Shown in pieces: positions 1 to 8,598 of a stretch of 64,000 nt of DNA. Location: assembly GCF_017254845.1 (NCBI RefSeq), contig NZ_JAFKCU010000002.1, positions 124,001-188,000 of the forward strand, read 5' to 3'. A program made the translations under genes and the position numbers. The notes beneath the pieces are model-generated. The model did not search any database, had not been told where the DNA came from, and worked only from the letters and a program-made list of their open reading frames with translations. Position 1 is the stretch's first letter. The number at the start of each line of letters is the position of its first letter. The DNA comes from Algoriphagus pacificus. GTDB taxonomy: Bacteria > Bacteroidota > Bacteroidia > Cytophagales > Cyclobacteriaceae.

Positions 1-976
1 AGCTTTTTCTGCTTCCCAAAAATTTGAAAAATTCCTCCAAAGAAAGAAAGGTCTTTCCTTCAAAAAGTATTTGGAATGGTTCATTTTTGACTTCTATCAG
101 GTTATCTAAAAGCCCAATATTTTTCTTTGAAAAAGCCTTTTGAATCCAATAAGTCAAATTTTTATCTCCTGAAATATTCCAAGCAGGTAAATCCGAAGTC
201 TTCTGAATTTTGCCTTTTTCAGGATCGAAATGAAATTCTTTACCTGGAAGTAGTTCATTAATCTGACCTGAAATCACCAAGTCCTCAGGTAATCCTGCAA
301 TCAAAGGCGTACCGCAATTCAGTAGCCAAAATTGGTCCGCAGTTTCCAATGCAATTTCCAAATCATGGGTTACGACTAGGATTGCTTTTTCCTCATTTAC
401 ACAGATTTCTCGAAGGAGATGCATGATTTCATAGCGATTGACCAAGTCTAAATGGGCTGTGGGTTCGTCAAGAATCATGACTTTTCCATCCTGAGCCAAA
501 GCTCTGGCTATCATAGCTTTTTGTCGCTGTCCGTCGCTGATTTCAGAGAGGCGCTCGTCCTTCAGGTAGGTGATTTTTGTTGCAGCGAGTGCTTGATTGA
601 CTTTTTCTCGATCAAGCTGATTTAACTTTCCAGTCCAATTGGTGTATGGAATTCTGCCTAGAGCCACAAGTTGTGACACAGTCATATTCCCCGGTAAAAT
701 CGGTTCAGTTAGGACAACCGCAAGTTCTTTGGCCAATTCAGCATTCGAGAAATCAGAATTAGTCTTTCCTCCAATCGTAATCTCACCTTTGAATGGCTTG
801 ATTTCTCCTAAAATGGCTTTGACCAAAGTGGATTTTCCAACACCATTGGGACCTAGCAAGCAGGTGAGTTCGCCGGATTGAAGGGAAAAATTCAATCCTT
901 CCAGAATAGTCTTTTTGTCATTGCCTTTTTGATAGCCCAATGATAGATTTTTTCCGGAAATGGCTTCTCTCTTCAT
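1..976 (-). CDS. btuD: ABC transporter ATP-binding protein, BtuD/FepC type (3' end cut by window)
   Basis: Cytoplasmic ATPase of a type II importer, most likely for cobalamin because it sits in one operon with a FecCD permease and a substrate-binding lipoprotein beside a B12 riboswitch. It reads in frame from an ATG at 976 to the window edge with no stop (at least 325 residues). Visible motifs are Walker A GPNGVGKST, Walker B VMILDEPTAHLD and the H-loop VVTHD. The ABC signature reads ISDGQ instead of the usual LSGGQ. About 70 residues follow the ATPase core, longer than the roughly 250-residue E. coli BtuD. The start lies 2 bp after the stop of the permease gene. Ferric-siderophore transport is the alternative, since FepC and BtuD ATPases cannot be told apart by sequence alone. 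Confidence 0.85.
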   Translation of the reverse strand, partial: MKREAISGKNLSLGYQKGNDKKTILEGLNFSLQSGELTCLLGPNGVGKSTLVKAILGEIKPFKGEITIGGKTNSDFSNAELAKELAVVLTEPILPGNMTVSQLVALGRIPYTNWTGKLNQLDREKVNQALAATKITYLKDERLSEISDGQRQKAMIARALAQDGKVMILDEPTAHLDLVNRYEIMHLLREICVNEEKAILVVTHDLEIALETADQFWLLNCGTPLIAGLPEDLVISGQINELLPGKEFHFDPEKGKIQKTSDLPAWNISGDKNLTYWIQKAFSKKNIGLLDNLIEVKNEPFQILFEGKTFLSLEEFFKFLGSRKS

Positions 977-978
977 CT

Positions 979-2007
979 TTAGAATTCTTTACTGAAGTTT
1001 TTCTTCAAAACCAGACTGATCACAATAGGAGCTCCAACCAAAGATGTTACGGCATTGATCGGCAAAGTTTGCGCATATCCCGGAAGCTGAGAGATGGCAT
1101 CACAGAGTAATAAAAGTATGCTTCCCATTACTGCAGAAGCCGGGAATAAAATCCGATGATCAGCAGTTTTCCAAACCATTCTCGCCAGATGAGGCACTGC
1201 GATTCCGATAAAAGCAATTGGCCCACAAAAAGCAGTGATACTTCCAGCCAATAATCCTGTGCTCAAGATCATAAACCAACGGATAGTGGACGGATTGATT
1301 CCCATGCTTTTGGCATAACTCTCGCCCAAAAGCATCGCATTATAGGATTTGACAGAGGCCAAAATGGGTAAAAATCCCAATACTATCATCAATAGCAAAA
1401 CCCAAACCTGTGACCAACCCAAACCTCCCAAACTTCCCATGGACCAGACTGTAAACAGCTTAAGGGAATCGGCATTGGAGTAATAAGAAAGGACTGAAAT
1501 GATGGCTGAAACTGCGGATCCAAACATCAAACCGACAATCAACAAAGTCATGCTGTCTTTGATTCTCCAGGCCACCAAACTTACCATTACCAAAACCAAA
1601 CTTGCTCCGATTGTTCCCGCAAAAGCAATGGCCCAAGTATTGAAATCCGATGTACTGGAAAATCCAAAAATAGTCCCAGCCAACATTAATATTGCTACTC
1701 CTAAACCAGCTCCAGAACTGATTCCAAGAACAAAAGGTCCTGCCAATGGATTTCTGAAAAAGGTCTGCATTTGTAGTCCGCTCAAGCTCAATCCAAATCC
1801 GGCAAAAATTGCTACCAAAGCTTTTGGAAGCCGATAGTTCAAAATAATTTGTTTCGTCGACTCTTTGACCCAGTCGCCGGTAAATATCCCTTTCACAATT
1901 TCGATCGGAGAAATAGCAACCGATCCCAAACTGATATTTAGCAAAAAGCTACCAATCAGTAGGATGAGTCCCGCACTCAGAAAGAAAATGGATCGGTTAT
2001 TTTTCAT
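979..2007 (-). CDS. btuC: FecCD/BtuC-family ABC transporter permease
   Basis: Inner-membrane permease subunit of a corrinoid or siderophore importer. The 342-residue protein is hydrophobic throughout and has the multi-helix layout of the FecCD family (about ten helices). Family-typical stretches are RLPKALVAIFAGFGLSLSG near the N-terminus, RNPLAGPFVLGISSGAG, and GPIAFIGIAVPHLARM with the DHR that follows in the C-terminal third. I prefer the ATG at 2007 (MKNNRSIFF). The alternative ATG at 2034 adds nine residues and a longer overlap. With 2007, the gene overlaps the end of the upstream binding-protein gene by 11 bp, which suggests translational coupling. The ATPase gene follows after 2 bp. 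Confidence 0.88.
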   Translation of the reverse strand: MKNNRSIFFLSAGLILLIGSFLLNISLGSVAISPIEIVKGIFTGDWVKESTKQIILNYRLPKALVAIFAGFGLSLSGLQMQTFFRNPLAGPFVLGISSGAGLGVAILMLAGTIFGFSSTSDFNTWAIAFAGTIGASLVLVMVSLVAWRIKDSMTLLIVGLMFGSAVSAIISVLSYYSNADSLKLFTVWSMGSLGGLGWSQVWVLLLMIVLGFLPILASVKSYNAMLLGESYAKSMGINPSTIRWFMILSTGLLAGSITAFCGPIAFIGIAVPHLARMVWKTADHRILFPASAVMGSILLLLCDAISQLPGYAQTLPINAVTSLVGAPIVISLVLKKNFSKEF

Positions 2008-3142
2008 GGAGTTGTTGATAAAAATACAACTCATAATCTGGTAAAAGTTCTGGATGAAGGATTTTGATCAGATCTTTTAAAATCAGATCAGGTCTCATAT
2101 ATCCCAATTCGAAATATTCCAAACCGCCAGTTGCTCCTCTCTTTTGAGTGTAAGAATAGACTTTTCCATTTTTCCATGCTTCGAAAGCCTGGTATCTAGG
2201 TTCTGATTCACCCATTTTCTGGATACTTGGAAAGTCTGCAGAACCGATCCAGAAATCTGCGCCTAATGCTCTATCCAGTACATATTCGTAATTCAACTGA
2301 GCACTTCCTGTACCTTTTTGATCTTTGAAAATGTAATTTCCACCGGCATTTTCGAGGATTTTAGCTCCCCAGCTATCACTTCCCGGGGCATACCAAATGT
2401 CTTGGTATAGAATTCCACTTAGGACTGTCGGAAAGGAAGTGCTGTCTGCTTTATTGATCAGTTTTTCTGCATCCAAATAGGATTGCTCCACTTCTTCAAA
2501 GACTTCTTTTGCCTCCTCGTATTTTCCTAAAAGGATACCTGTGAATTTGATCCATTCGGCTCTTCCAAGTGGGTGCTGCTCCACATATTCTCCATTAATC
2601 AGAGCAGGAACTCCGGCAGTTTTCAATAAATCCAAGTAGCGGATATCATCTCCGAGAGTAGAAATCATGATCCAATCCGGTGCTGTATCGATGATCATTT
2701 CAGGGTTTGAAGACGGACCAGAACCCAGATCTTTTACTTTTTTTTGATCAATTAATGCCCTTGTTTTTACTGAGGAAATCAAATCTGTATTCGGAAATCC
2801 AATCAGTTTTTCAGAAGCATTTAGCATGTCCAAATGAGGAATCTGTGTGGTGGAAGTGAGTATGATTTCATTCACTGGAAGCTGTACGATTGCATCAAAA
2901 TCTCCTGATGGTTTTTCCGATTTTTCCTCCAAAATCAGGTAACGAAAACTTTGTGTCGCGCCAGTCCAAGGTTGACTTACTTCGATTTCCCAATAGCCAT
3001 TTCCTTTAAAAATTTCGAAACCTTTCGCATAGTCCAAAGGAATTTTTTCCAAAGAATTCTCAACTTTTTGATCCTTAGAATTACAGGATAAAAGACTGAA
3101 AATCAATAAAAATAAAAGAGTAAAAGGTTTGGTTTTTTCCAT
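1997..3142 (-). CDS. btuF: Periplasmic substrate-binding lipoprotein, BtuF/FepB-like
   Basis: Delivers the substrate, probably cobalamin, to the FecCD permease. The preferred start at 3142 gives MEKTKPFTLLFLLIFSLLSC, a Sec lipoprotein signal with lipobox LLSC, and 381 residues; an ATG at 3169 adds nine residues that spoil the signal. The rest fits a helical-backbone (TroA/FhuD fold) binding protein: a first lobe with FDAIVQLPVNEIILTSTTQIPHLDML, the phrase PDWIMISTLGDDIRYLDLLKTAGVP, and a second lobe with SWGAKILENAGG. It is the first gene of the leftward operon and is divergent from the riboswitch-controlled receptor. I see no second riboswitch facing this way. Siderophore binding is possible, but context favours B12. 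Confidence 0.8.
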   Translation of the reverse strand: MEKTKPFTLLFLLIFSLLSCNSKDQKVENSLEKIPLDYAKGFEIFKGNGYWEIEVSQPWTGATQSFRYLILEEKSEKPSGDFDAIVQLPVNEIILTSTTQIPHLDMLNASEKLIGFPNTDLISSVKTRALIDQKKVKDLGSGPSSNPEMIIDTAPDWIMISTLGDDIRYLDLLKTAGVPALINGEYVEQHPLGRAEWIKFTGILLGKYEEAKEVFEEVEQSYLDAEKLINKADSTSFPTVLSGILYQDIWYAPGSDSWGAKILENAGGNYIFKDQKGTGSAQLNYEYVLDRALGADFWIGSADFPSIQKMGESEPRYQAFEAWKNGKVYSYTQKRGATGGLEYFELGYMRPDLILKDLIKILHPELLPDYELYFYQQLHEK

Positions 3143-3240
3143 TGGAAAATTTTCGTTTTCGGGGCTCAAAGTAAGCTTCAGATTTTTCTACTTCCAAAAA
3201 AAAGAAATTTGCTCTGCTTTTTTTTGAAGATAATCCCAGC

Positions 3241-3248
3241 TAAGTTTG
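3241..3248 (+). promoter_or_regulatory. Candidate -7 box of the B12 receptor operon
   Basis: TAAGTTTG matches the Bacteroidota -7 consensus TAnnTTTG exactly and sits about 8-10 bp before the 5' edge of the cobalamin riboswitch, where a start site is expected. A TTTG at 3223-3226 is only 14 bp upstream, shorter than the usual 19-21 bp, so the -33 element is not convincing. Confidence 0.45.
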
Positions 3249-3255
3249 TGGCTGA

Positions 3256-3442
3256 AATAGGTTCTTGGATTTGAATTTTAAATCCGGGATTAAAAGGGAA
3301 TTCGGTGTAAAACCGAAGCTGTCCCCGCAACTGTAAGCCCTGTGGATTTTTCTACACATGGTTTTGTCATCCCTCGCCATTGGCCCGAAAGATTCCGGGC
3401 TGAGAAGGCAGACAAAATCGGGTAAGCCAGGAGACCTGCCAT
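3256..3442 (+). promoter_or_regulatory. Cobalamin (adenosylcobalamin) riboswitch
   Basis: The conserved core is directly visible: GGGAA, GGTG, AAACCG, then GCTGTCCCCGCAACTGTAA at about 3338-3356, and the B12 box AAGCCAGGAGACCTGCC at 3424-3440. These elements occur in the order and spacing of the Rfam cobalamin riboswitch class. The aptamer ends about 20 nt before a GGAGG at 3462-3466 and the receptor start at 3474. Control is therefore probably by hiding the ribosome site when B12 binds; I see no clear terminator hairpin between aptamer and start. It should repress the downstream receptor and propeller genes when B12 is plentiful. Confidence 0.96.
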
Positions 3443-3461
3443 TTCATGATTCTGTGCTTTC

Positions 3462-3466
3462 GGAGG
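3462..3466 (+). promoter_or_regulatory. Ribosome binding site GGAGG of the B12 receptor
   Basis: A five-base Shine-Dalgarno match 7 nt before the ATG at 3474. Such strong sites are rare in Bacteroidota. Its place just 3' of the B12 box fits a site that the riboswitch masks. It also favours the 3474 start over the ATG at 3585. Confidence 0.6.
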
Positions 3467-3473
3467 AAAAGCA

Positions 3474-5444
3474 ATGAAGAATGCGCCAGAAATCGAATCA
3501 GGGTTTACTGATTCGAAAGAGATTCATTTCTTCTATTTTCTCTTCAAGCCGAATCGAATAGCGATAAGTTTAATTCGATCAGGCATGATTTTGTTTTTGT
3601 GGGTGGTTTCCCTATTTGGATTTATTCCTACTCCTCAGGATACGGTGATATTGTCTGAGGTGGAAGTTTATGCTCCAGCTTTGGATCGTTTTGCTCAAGG
3701 TCAAAAGGTGATTTCTTGGAGCAAAAAAGATTTGATGGATTTTGAAGGCAGAGCTTTGGCAGATCTGCTGCAAGAGCAATCGCCGGTTTTTGTGCGCCAG
3801 TATGGAGCGGGAATGCTGGCTTCTCCATCTTTCCGAGGTACTTCTGCAGGGCATACAGCTTTATTTTGGAATGGTTTGCCGATCAATAGCCCCTCCCTCG
3901 GCCAAAGTGACCTCTCCATTTTACCCATGGCGGCAATTGATCAGCTAAGTCTCCAATTTGGAAACGCAGGTGCACTTTTCGGCAATGAAGCAATTGGCGG
4001 ATCCGTTCACCTTCTGACAGTTCCTGAGTTTGGAAAAGAATTCCATGCTTCTATAGGCCAGCAGTTTGGGAGCTTTGGGAAATACAACACACATCTCAAA
4101 GCTTCATATTCTACTGATGATCTAAGTCTTTCTACCAAAGTTTACAGGGAGTTCTCCAAAAACAATTTTCCTTACATGGATTTGGGACAGATTAGTACAC
4201 CTCTGGTAAAAGAAGATCACGCTGCATTCGAGCAAAAAGGAATTGTACAGGATTTGGCCTGGAATTTTGATTCCAATCATCAGCTTAAAGCAGCATTTTG
4301 GTTCAATCAAGCGGATAGGGAAATCCAACCTGTGATGGGTTCAAATACGCAGGATATGCAATCTGACCAAAGTCTCCGAGCCGCTTTGGATTATTTCAGA
4401 TTTGGCAATCACTCAGTTTTAAATTTAAAAATTGGGATGGTCAAGGATGAATTACTTTTTAATGAAAGTCTGAGTAAAACGGGACAGTTTTTTGTTGGAG
4501 GGGATTGGGATCAGGTGATTTCGGATCATTGGACGATCAAAGGAGGGTTGCGCTTTACACAGGTTCAGGCTGATTTGAGCACATATTCCACCAGTGACCA
4601 GCGGATTGAATCCTATCAATCTGCCAAGTTTAAGGCTTCTGATCGACTAGCTTTTTCCTTGAATTTAAGAGAATTGATTTATCAGGACCAATGGGCACCA
4701 TTCACACCTAGCCTGGGAATGGACTGGGTAGTTATCCAAAACGAGAAGCAAGAATTGTTGCTAAAATCGTCTGTTGGAAAAGGTTTTAAAGTTCCAACGC
4801 TCAATGACAGGTTCTGGGAGCCTGGTGGAAATCCGAATTTATTACCCGAAGAAAGTACCAGTGGGGAAATTGGGTTTGCGCATCAGTTTTTGGGAGAAAT
4901 AAACTGGTCAAATTCCATTACCTATTATCGAATGAGTGTAGACAATTGGATCATTTGGTTGCCTCAGGGATCGGTTTGGACTCCAGATAATATCCGAAAT
5001 GTCAGCAATCAAGGAATCGAATACGAGGGGGCGGTCAAAGGAAAATTGGGTGCTTGGGATTGGAAATTAATCTGGTCCTATTCTTGGAATCGGGCTGTTT
5101 CCACCAAAGGGATCGGAGAGAGTGATCCAGCTATAGGAAAGCAATTGCCATACACTCCTCAGCATCAGGCCAATGGACAATTCAACTTTGGAAATAATGC
5201 TTTTAGAGCATTTTTAGGCTCATTTTTCGTCGGTGAAAGATCAGTGACAGCAGATAATCCGAGATTGATGCCTAGCTACCAGCTTTTCAATGGAGGTGTT
5301 TCTTTCAATCGAATCCAATGGGGAAAACTTTCTTTCCCAGTCAGTTTCCAAGTCAATAATATTTTCAATAAAAACTATCAGGTGCTCTACTTACGCGCCA
5401 TGCCAGGAAGGTCTTTTCAATTTAATTTATCAATAAACTTATGA
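3474..5444 (+). CDS. btuB: TonB-dependent outer-membrane cobalamin receptor (BtuB-like)
   Basis: Outer-membrane beta-barrel importing B12 using TonB energy. At 656 residues it is close to E. coli BtuB in size. After the signal region comes a TonB-box-like DTVILSEVEV, a plug domain (about residues 65-175, with SFRGTSAGHTALFWNGLPIN and GNEAIGGSVHLL), then a barrel ending in aromatic-rich strands (GRSFQFNLSINL). The riboswitch immediately upstream supports the substrate. The start at 3474 follows a rare good ribosome site (GGAGG, 7 nt gap). It puts 37 residues before a conventional signal peptide that begins at the ATG at 3585 (MILFLWVVSLFGF), so the true start is unsettled. Its stop overlaps the next gene by 4 bp (ATGA). 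Confidence 0.93.
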   Translation: MKNAPEIESGFTDSKEIHFFYFLFKPNRIAISLIRSGMILFLWVVSLFGFIPTPQDTVILSEVEVYAPALDRFAQGQKVISWSKKDLMDFEGRALADLLQEQSPVFVRQYGAGMLASPSFRGTSAGHTALFWNGLPINSPSLGQSDLSILPMAAIDQLSLQFGNAGALFGNEAIGGSVHLLTVPEFGKEFHASIGQQFGSFGKYNTHLKASYSTDDLSLSTKVYREFSKNNFPYMDLGQISTPLVKEDHAAFEQKGIVQDLAWNFDSNHQLKAAFWFNQADREIQPVMGSNTQDMQSDQSLRAALDYFRFGNHSVLNLKIGMVKDELLFNESLSKTGQFFVGGDWDQVISDHWTIKGGLRFTQVQADLSTYSTSDQRIESYQSAKFKASDRLAFSLNLRELIYQDQWAPFTPSLGMDWVVIQNEKQELLLKSSVGKGFKVPTLNDRFWEPGGNPNLLPEESTSGEIGFAHQFLGEINWSNSITYYRMSVDNWIIWLPQGSVWTPDNIRNVSNQGIEYEGAVKGKLGAWDWKLIWSYSWNRAVSTKGIGESDPAIGKQLPYTPQHQANGQFNFGNNAFRAFLGSFFVGERSVTADNPRLMPSYQLFNGGVSFNRIQWGKLSFPVSFQVNNIFNKNYQVLYLRAMPGRSFQFNLSINL

Positions 5445-6493
5445 AGTTAAAACTCAACCAACTGTTAGGAGCATTTTTGCTCAGTTTCATCCTTTTCTCC
5501 TGTTCTAATTCTGATTCAGAGCAACCAAGAGGAGCCTATGAGCAAGGGATTTTGATCATGAATGAAGGCAATTTTGGAACAAATGATGGAGAGGTTTACC
5601 ATTTGGATCCTGCTACTCAAACCTTGAAATCAAATGTATTTGAAGCGGAGAATCTCAGACCATTTGCTGGATTGCTGGAAGATATGGTCCCTGCTGGTGA
5701 AAACTTGTATTTGGTAGCCAATACTGGAAAGGTAGAGATAGTTGATGCAGGCACATTTAAAAGTACAGGAGCAGTTTCTGGTGGTTTGGATCAGCCAAGA
5801 TCGTTGGAAGTGGTAGGAAGCAAATTGTTTATTTCGGATTATGGGCCTTACAATGCATCTTATGCCACTCCGGATTCTTATGTGGCAGTTGTGGATGGAT
5901 TAAATGGAGGCGTGGTTTCCAAGAAAATTGAGGTATCAAACAAACCGGAAGATCTATTCGCTTATGGGAAATATATTTTCGTGGCAGGATCAGAGGAAGG
6001 AAAAGTAGAAATTATTGATGCAGACAAAGAAGAAGTAATTAAAGTCTTGGAAGTAGATGGTCATCCTGCCCAGTTTTTTGAATCCGATGGGAGAGTCTGG
6101 TTATTTTCGACAGGTAATGATGAAGTGTATTTCCAATCATTCCACATGGATAATTTTACCAAAGCAACTACCAATGCTTTGCCTGTGGCTAATGCAACAG
6201 GAAGAATTGCTTTTGGGAACGATAATATTTTTTACGTGGTGACCAGCACTGGTTGGCCAGACTATATCGACGGAGTTTCCAGAGTCTCTGTCTTGGGACC
6301 AGAATTAGATTTGGATTGGATGAGCGGAAGCGGATTTTATGGAATTGGGTACGATAAAAGCAGAGATGAATTATATGTTGCCAATTCAAATGGTTTTCAA
6401 GGAAACGGAACAATTACAGTTTATGACAAGGAAGGAGCCGAAATCAGATCCTTTGAGACTGGAAGAGGACCTTCAGGGTTTTTATTCTATTAA
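5441..6493 (+). CDS. YncE-like beta-propeller lipoprotein, candidate BtuG (surface B12-binding protein)
   Basis: A lipoprotein (lipobox near LFSCSN, residues about 17-23) followed by repeated beta-propeller blades, for example YLVANTGKVEIVDAGTFKS, IFVAGSEEGKVEIIDADKEE and LYVANSNGFQGNGTITVYD, the YncE/DUF5074 style. In gut Bacteroides, BtuG is a surface lipoprotein with a seven-bladed propeller that binds B12 with extreme affinity and caps BtuB. Here the gene overlaps the btuB stop by 4 bp (ATGA), so the two are translationally coupled and share the riboswitch. The BtuG assignment rests on fold, lipobox and context. A general quinoprotein-amine-dehydrogenase-like propeller is the alternative. 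Confidence 0.75.
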   Translation: MKLKLNQLLGAFLLSFILFSCSNSDSEQPRGAYEQGILIMNEGNFGTNDGEVYHLDPATQTLKSNVFEAENLRPFAGLLEDMVPAGENLYLVANTGKVEIVDAGTFKSTGAVSGGLDQPRSLEVVGSKLFISDYGPYNASYATPDSYVAVVDGLNGGVVSKKIEVSNKPEDLFAYGKYIFVAGSEEGKVEIIDADKEEVIKVLEVDGHPAQFFESDGRVWLFSTGNDEVYFQSFHMDNFTKATTNALPVANATGRIAFGNDNIFYVVTSTGWPDYIDGVSRVSVLGPELDLDWMSGSGFYGIGYDKSRDELYVANSNGFQGNGTITVYDKEGAEIRSFETGRGPSGFLFY

Positions 6494-6500
6494 AAAGTAA

Positions 6501-6525
6501 AGAGCGGCATTGCCGCTCTTTTTTA
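6501..6525. terminator. Intrinsic terminator after the B12 receptor operon
   Basis: A perfect stem AGAGCGGCA/TGCCGCTCT with almost no loop is followed by a T-run. It lies 8 bp after the propeller gene and abuts the end of the convergent gene, so it may serve both strands. Confidence 0.85.
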
Positions 6526-6939
6526 TTCATTCAATTTTTTACCCATCGTATCTTCAAACCGTTCCAATAATCGGAAGTAATTGTTTTGAATATTATGGAT
6601 GAATTTTTCCTGGGTATCTATCGCATAGACTGGATTATATTGAATTCTATCAATCACTATGTCTAGCCAGGCTTTACCATCATCAATCAACTCAGCGTGA
6701 AATGCCTCGACGGTCAAATCACGGGAACCTGAAAATGGACCTTTTTTCTGTTTCTCGAAATATTTCGTGATCACTTTCAAAGCAAGTTCATGAGCCACTT
6801 CAAAATTGATGATCAGTTCTCGTGCCTGTGCTTCAGTGAGACCAATTTTTTTGGCTCGATTCACATAAATACTCAGATCTTCCAATGCCGTGCTGAATTC
6901 TTCAAAGCATTGTTCACAGGTTTGGGGTACGGTCTTCAT
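6523..6939 (-). CDS. Nucleotidyltransferase substrate-binding (HI0074/HEPN-like) protein, orphan
   Basis: A 138-residue all-helical protein. Its pattern matches the HI0074 family of HEPN-fold partners of minimal nucleotidyltransferases: FEVAHELALKVITKYFEKQ, the SRDLTVEAFHAELIDDGKAWLDIV block, and DRIQYNPVYA in place of the usual DRNxxxHxY. The catalytic-type RxxxxH motif of toxic HEPN RNases is altered here (R-x4-Y-like). The N-terminus carries CEQC, which could be a metal site or a disulphide. No nucleotidyltransferase (MNT) gene lies next to it, although the two usually form a pair. It follows htrA by 65 bp on the same strand and may be co-transcribed. Its function is unknown. Confidence 0.72.
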   Translation of the reverse strand: MKTVPQTCEQCFEEFSTALEDLSIYVNRAKKIGLTEAQARELIINFEVAHELALKVITKYFEKQKKGPFSGSRDLTVEAFHAELIDDGKAWLDIVIDRIQYNPVYAIDTQEKFIHNIQNNYFRLLERFEDTMGKKLNE

Positions 6940-7004
6940 GGGTTCTTACTTTTAAATAAGGTACAAATTTTTACAATCTGTCACCTATATCAAGCGATCA
7001 AATT

Positions 7005-8450
7005 TTATCGGATTGTGTAGCTCTGCATAAAAGGTTGTCCACTGGACGCTACCCCTTCCAACAAGAGTTTACCACTATATTCTTCCAAGAATTTTCCGAC
7101 GGTTTTAGGATCTCGGGCTGGTTCTCTATTAATCTGAGTAATAATAAAACCTTCTCTCAATCCAAGATCTCTCAAGTAACCTCTGGTCATACCAGTTAAT
7201 TTGATTCCGTATTCCACGCCCATTTTATCTTTTTCTATGGTATTGACAGCTTCAAGTTTTGCTCCTAAGACAGCAGAACTATAATACTCTCTTTTTAAGA
7301 TTCCACTTCCACCTTCCAGATTTTGAAGTTTCAGCTGAGCAGTTTTGCGTTGACCGTCTCGATTATAAGTTACGGGAAGTTCCTGACCAGGATAGTAATA
7401 GGAAAGTGCTTCTTCAAAGCTTCCCATTCCTGTGATTGGTTGATTGCCCAATTGGGTGATTACATCATTTCGTTGAAGGCCAGCTTCTTCTGCGGCTCCA
7501 TCCCGAACCACATGCGTTACGATAACTCCATTTAAGGTTTTAATATTCATTTCCTCAGCCAATTCCGGAGTGATTTCCACAGCTTCGATTCCTGGGATTG
7601 CCTTTTGAACTTCCCCATATTGGATCAAGTCATTTGAGACTTTCATGGCAATATCCACTGGAACAGCAAAACCATATCCGGTGTAAGAACCTGTTCTAGA
7701 AAGTATCGCTGTATTGATACCCACGAGTTCGCCATTGACATTGACCAAAGCTCCTCCAGAGTTGCCCGGGTTGATAGGGGCATCTGTTTGAATGAAACTT
7801 TCTAATGGGAAATCTCCTCCCAGAATATTGATCTGTCGCTCTTTCGCAGAAACAATTCCAGCAGTAACGGTTGAAGTTAGATTGAACGGGTTTCCGACCG
7901 CCAGAACCCATTCTCCGATTTTCAAATCTCTGCTACTGCCGCGACGGATCGCAGGGAGTCCTTCTGCATCAATTTTCAAAACCGCGATGTCAGTATTTTT
8001 ATCAGTGCCTACGAGACGGGCTTTGTATGTTTTCTTTTGATGGATTACTTCAATAGTTTCTGCTCTATCGATCACATGGTTGTTGGTGACGATATAGCCA
8101 TCCTCGGAAATAATCACTCCAGAACCAGAGCTTACCTGTTGGGATGGTCCTGATCCAAAGAAATAATCAAACATGCTATACCTTCTCGGATCGGTACCGG
8201 AAAAGTTCTTTATGAATACAACAGATTGGGTGCTATTTTCCGAAGCATCAACAAAAGATAGCGGAGGTTCTGAACGCGTACTTGGGGAATACTCCGAAGC
8301 AAAACTCATTTCTGTATCCGGTTGATCAGGAAGAGAAAAGGATGAGTTTTTAGGTTCCTGGAAAGTAAATTGAGTCCAAACCGCAGCTCCTGCAAGTCCA
8401 GCCAGGAAGGAAACTCCGGTAGTTTTGATAAGACTTTTCATAGAGTTCAT
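7005..8450 (-). CDS. DegP/HtrA-family periplasmic serine protease
   Basis: Envelope quality-control protease/chaperone of the trypsin-like Do family, 481 residues. An N-terminal signal or anchor helix (TGVSFLAGLAGAAVW) is followed by a low-complexity linker. The catalytic triad is intact: His125 in TNNHVID, Asp154 in NTDIAVLKI, Ser231 in GNSGGALV. A first PDZ domain runs from about 280 (PGIEAVEITPELAEEMNI), and a weaker second one covers about 385-475. The start could be the ATG at 8450 or at 8441. A divergent 217-bp region separates it from dxr. A second, more canonical HtrA lies at about 25 kb, so the strain keeps two. Confidence 0.95.
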   Translation of the reverse strand: MNSMKSLIKTTGVSFLAGLAGAAVWTQFTFQEPKNSSFSLPDQPDTEMSFASEYSPSTRSEPPLSFVDASENSTQSVVFIKNFSGTDPRRYSMFDYFFGSGPSQQVSSGSGVIISEDGYIVTNNHVIDRAETIEVIHQKKTYKARLVGTDKNTDIAVLKIDAEGLPAIRRGSSRDLKIGEWVLAVGNPFNLTSTVTAGIVSAKERQINILGGDFPLESFIQTDAPINPGNSGGALVNVNGELVGINTAILSRTGSYTGYGFAVPVDIAMKVSNDLIQYGEVQKAIPGIEAVEITPELAEEMNIKTLNGVIVTHVVRDGAAEEAGLQRNDVITQLGNQPITGMGSFEEALSYYYPGQELPVTYNRDGQRKTAQLKLQNLEGGSGILKREYYSSAVLGAKLEAVNTIEKDKMGVEYGIKLTGMTRGYLRDLGLREGFIITQINREPARDPKTVGKFLEEYSGKLLLEGVASSGQPFMQSYTIR

Positions 8451-8598
8451 TTTATCTGTTTGACGTTTGGATGAAAAATCAAGTTCTGTGCTTCACAAAT
8501 TTTAAGAAACAGGCAAAAACTTGTATCGAAATCGAGCAAAAATCAGCCCATCCCGTAAAAACTGACGATAAGTACAAGGAAAAGTCTAGGCATCTTGT

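Noticed and set aside
3143-3255. Second riboswitch or B12 box for the leftward ABC operon
   Set aside because: No B12 box or conserved core is found on the minus strand; only the rightward riboswitch is clear.
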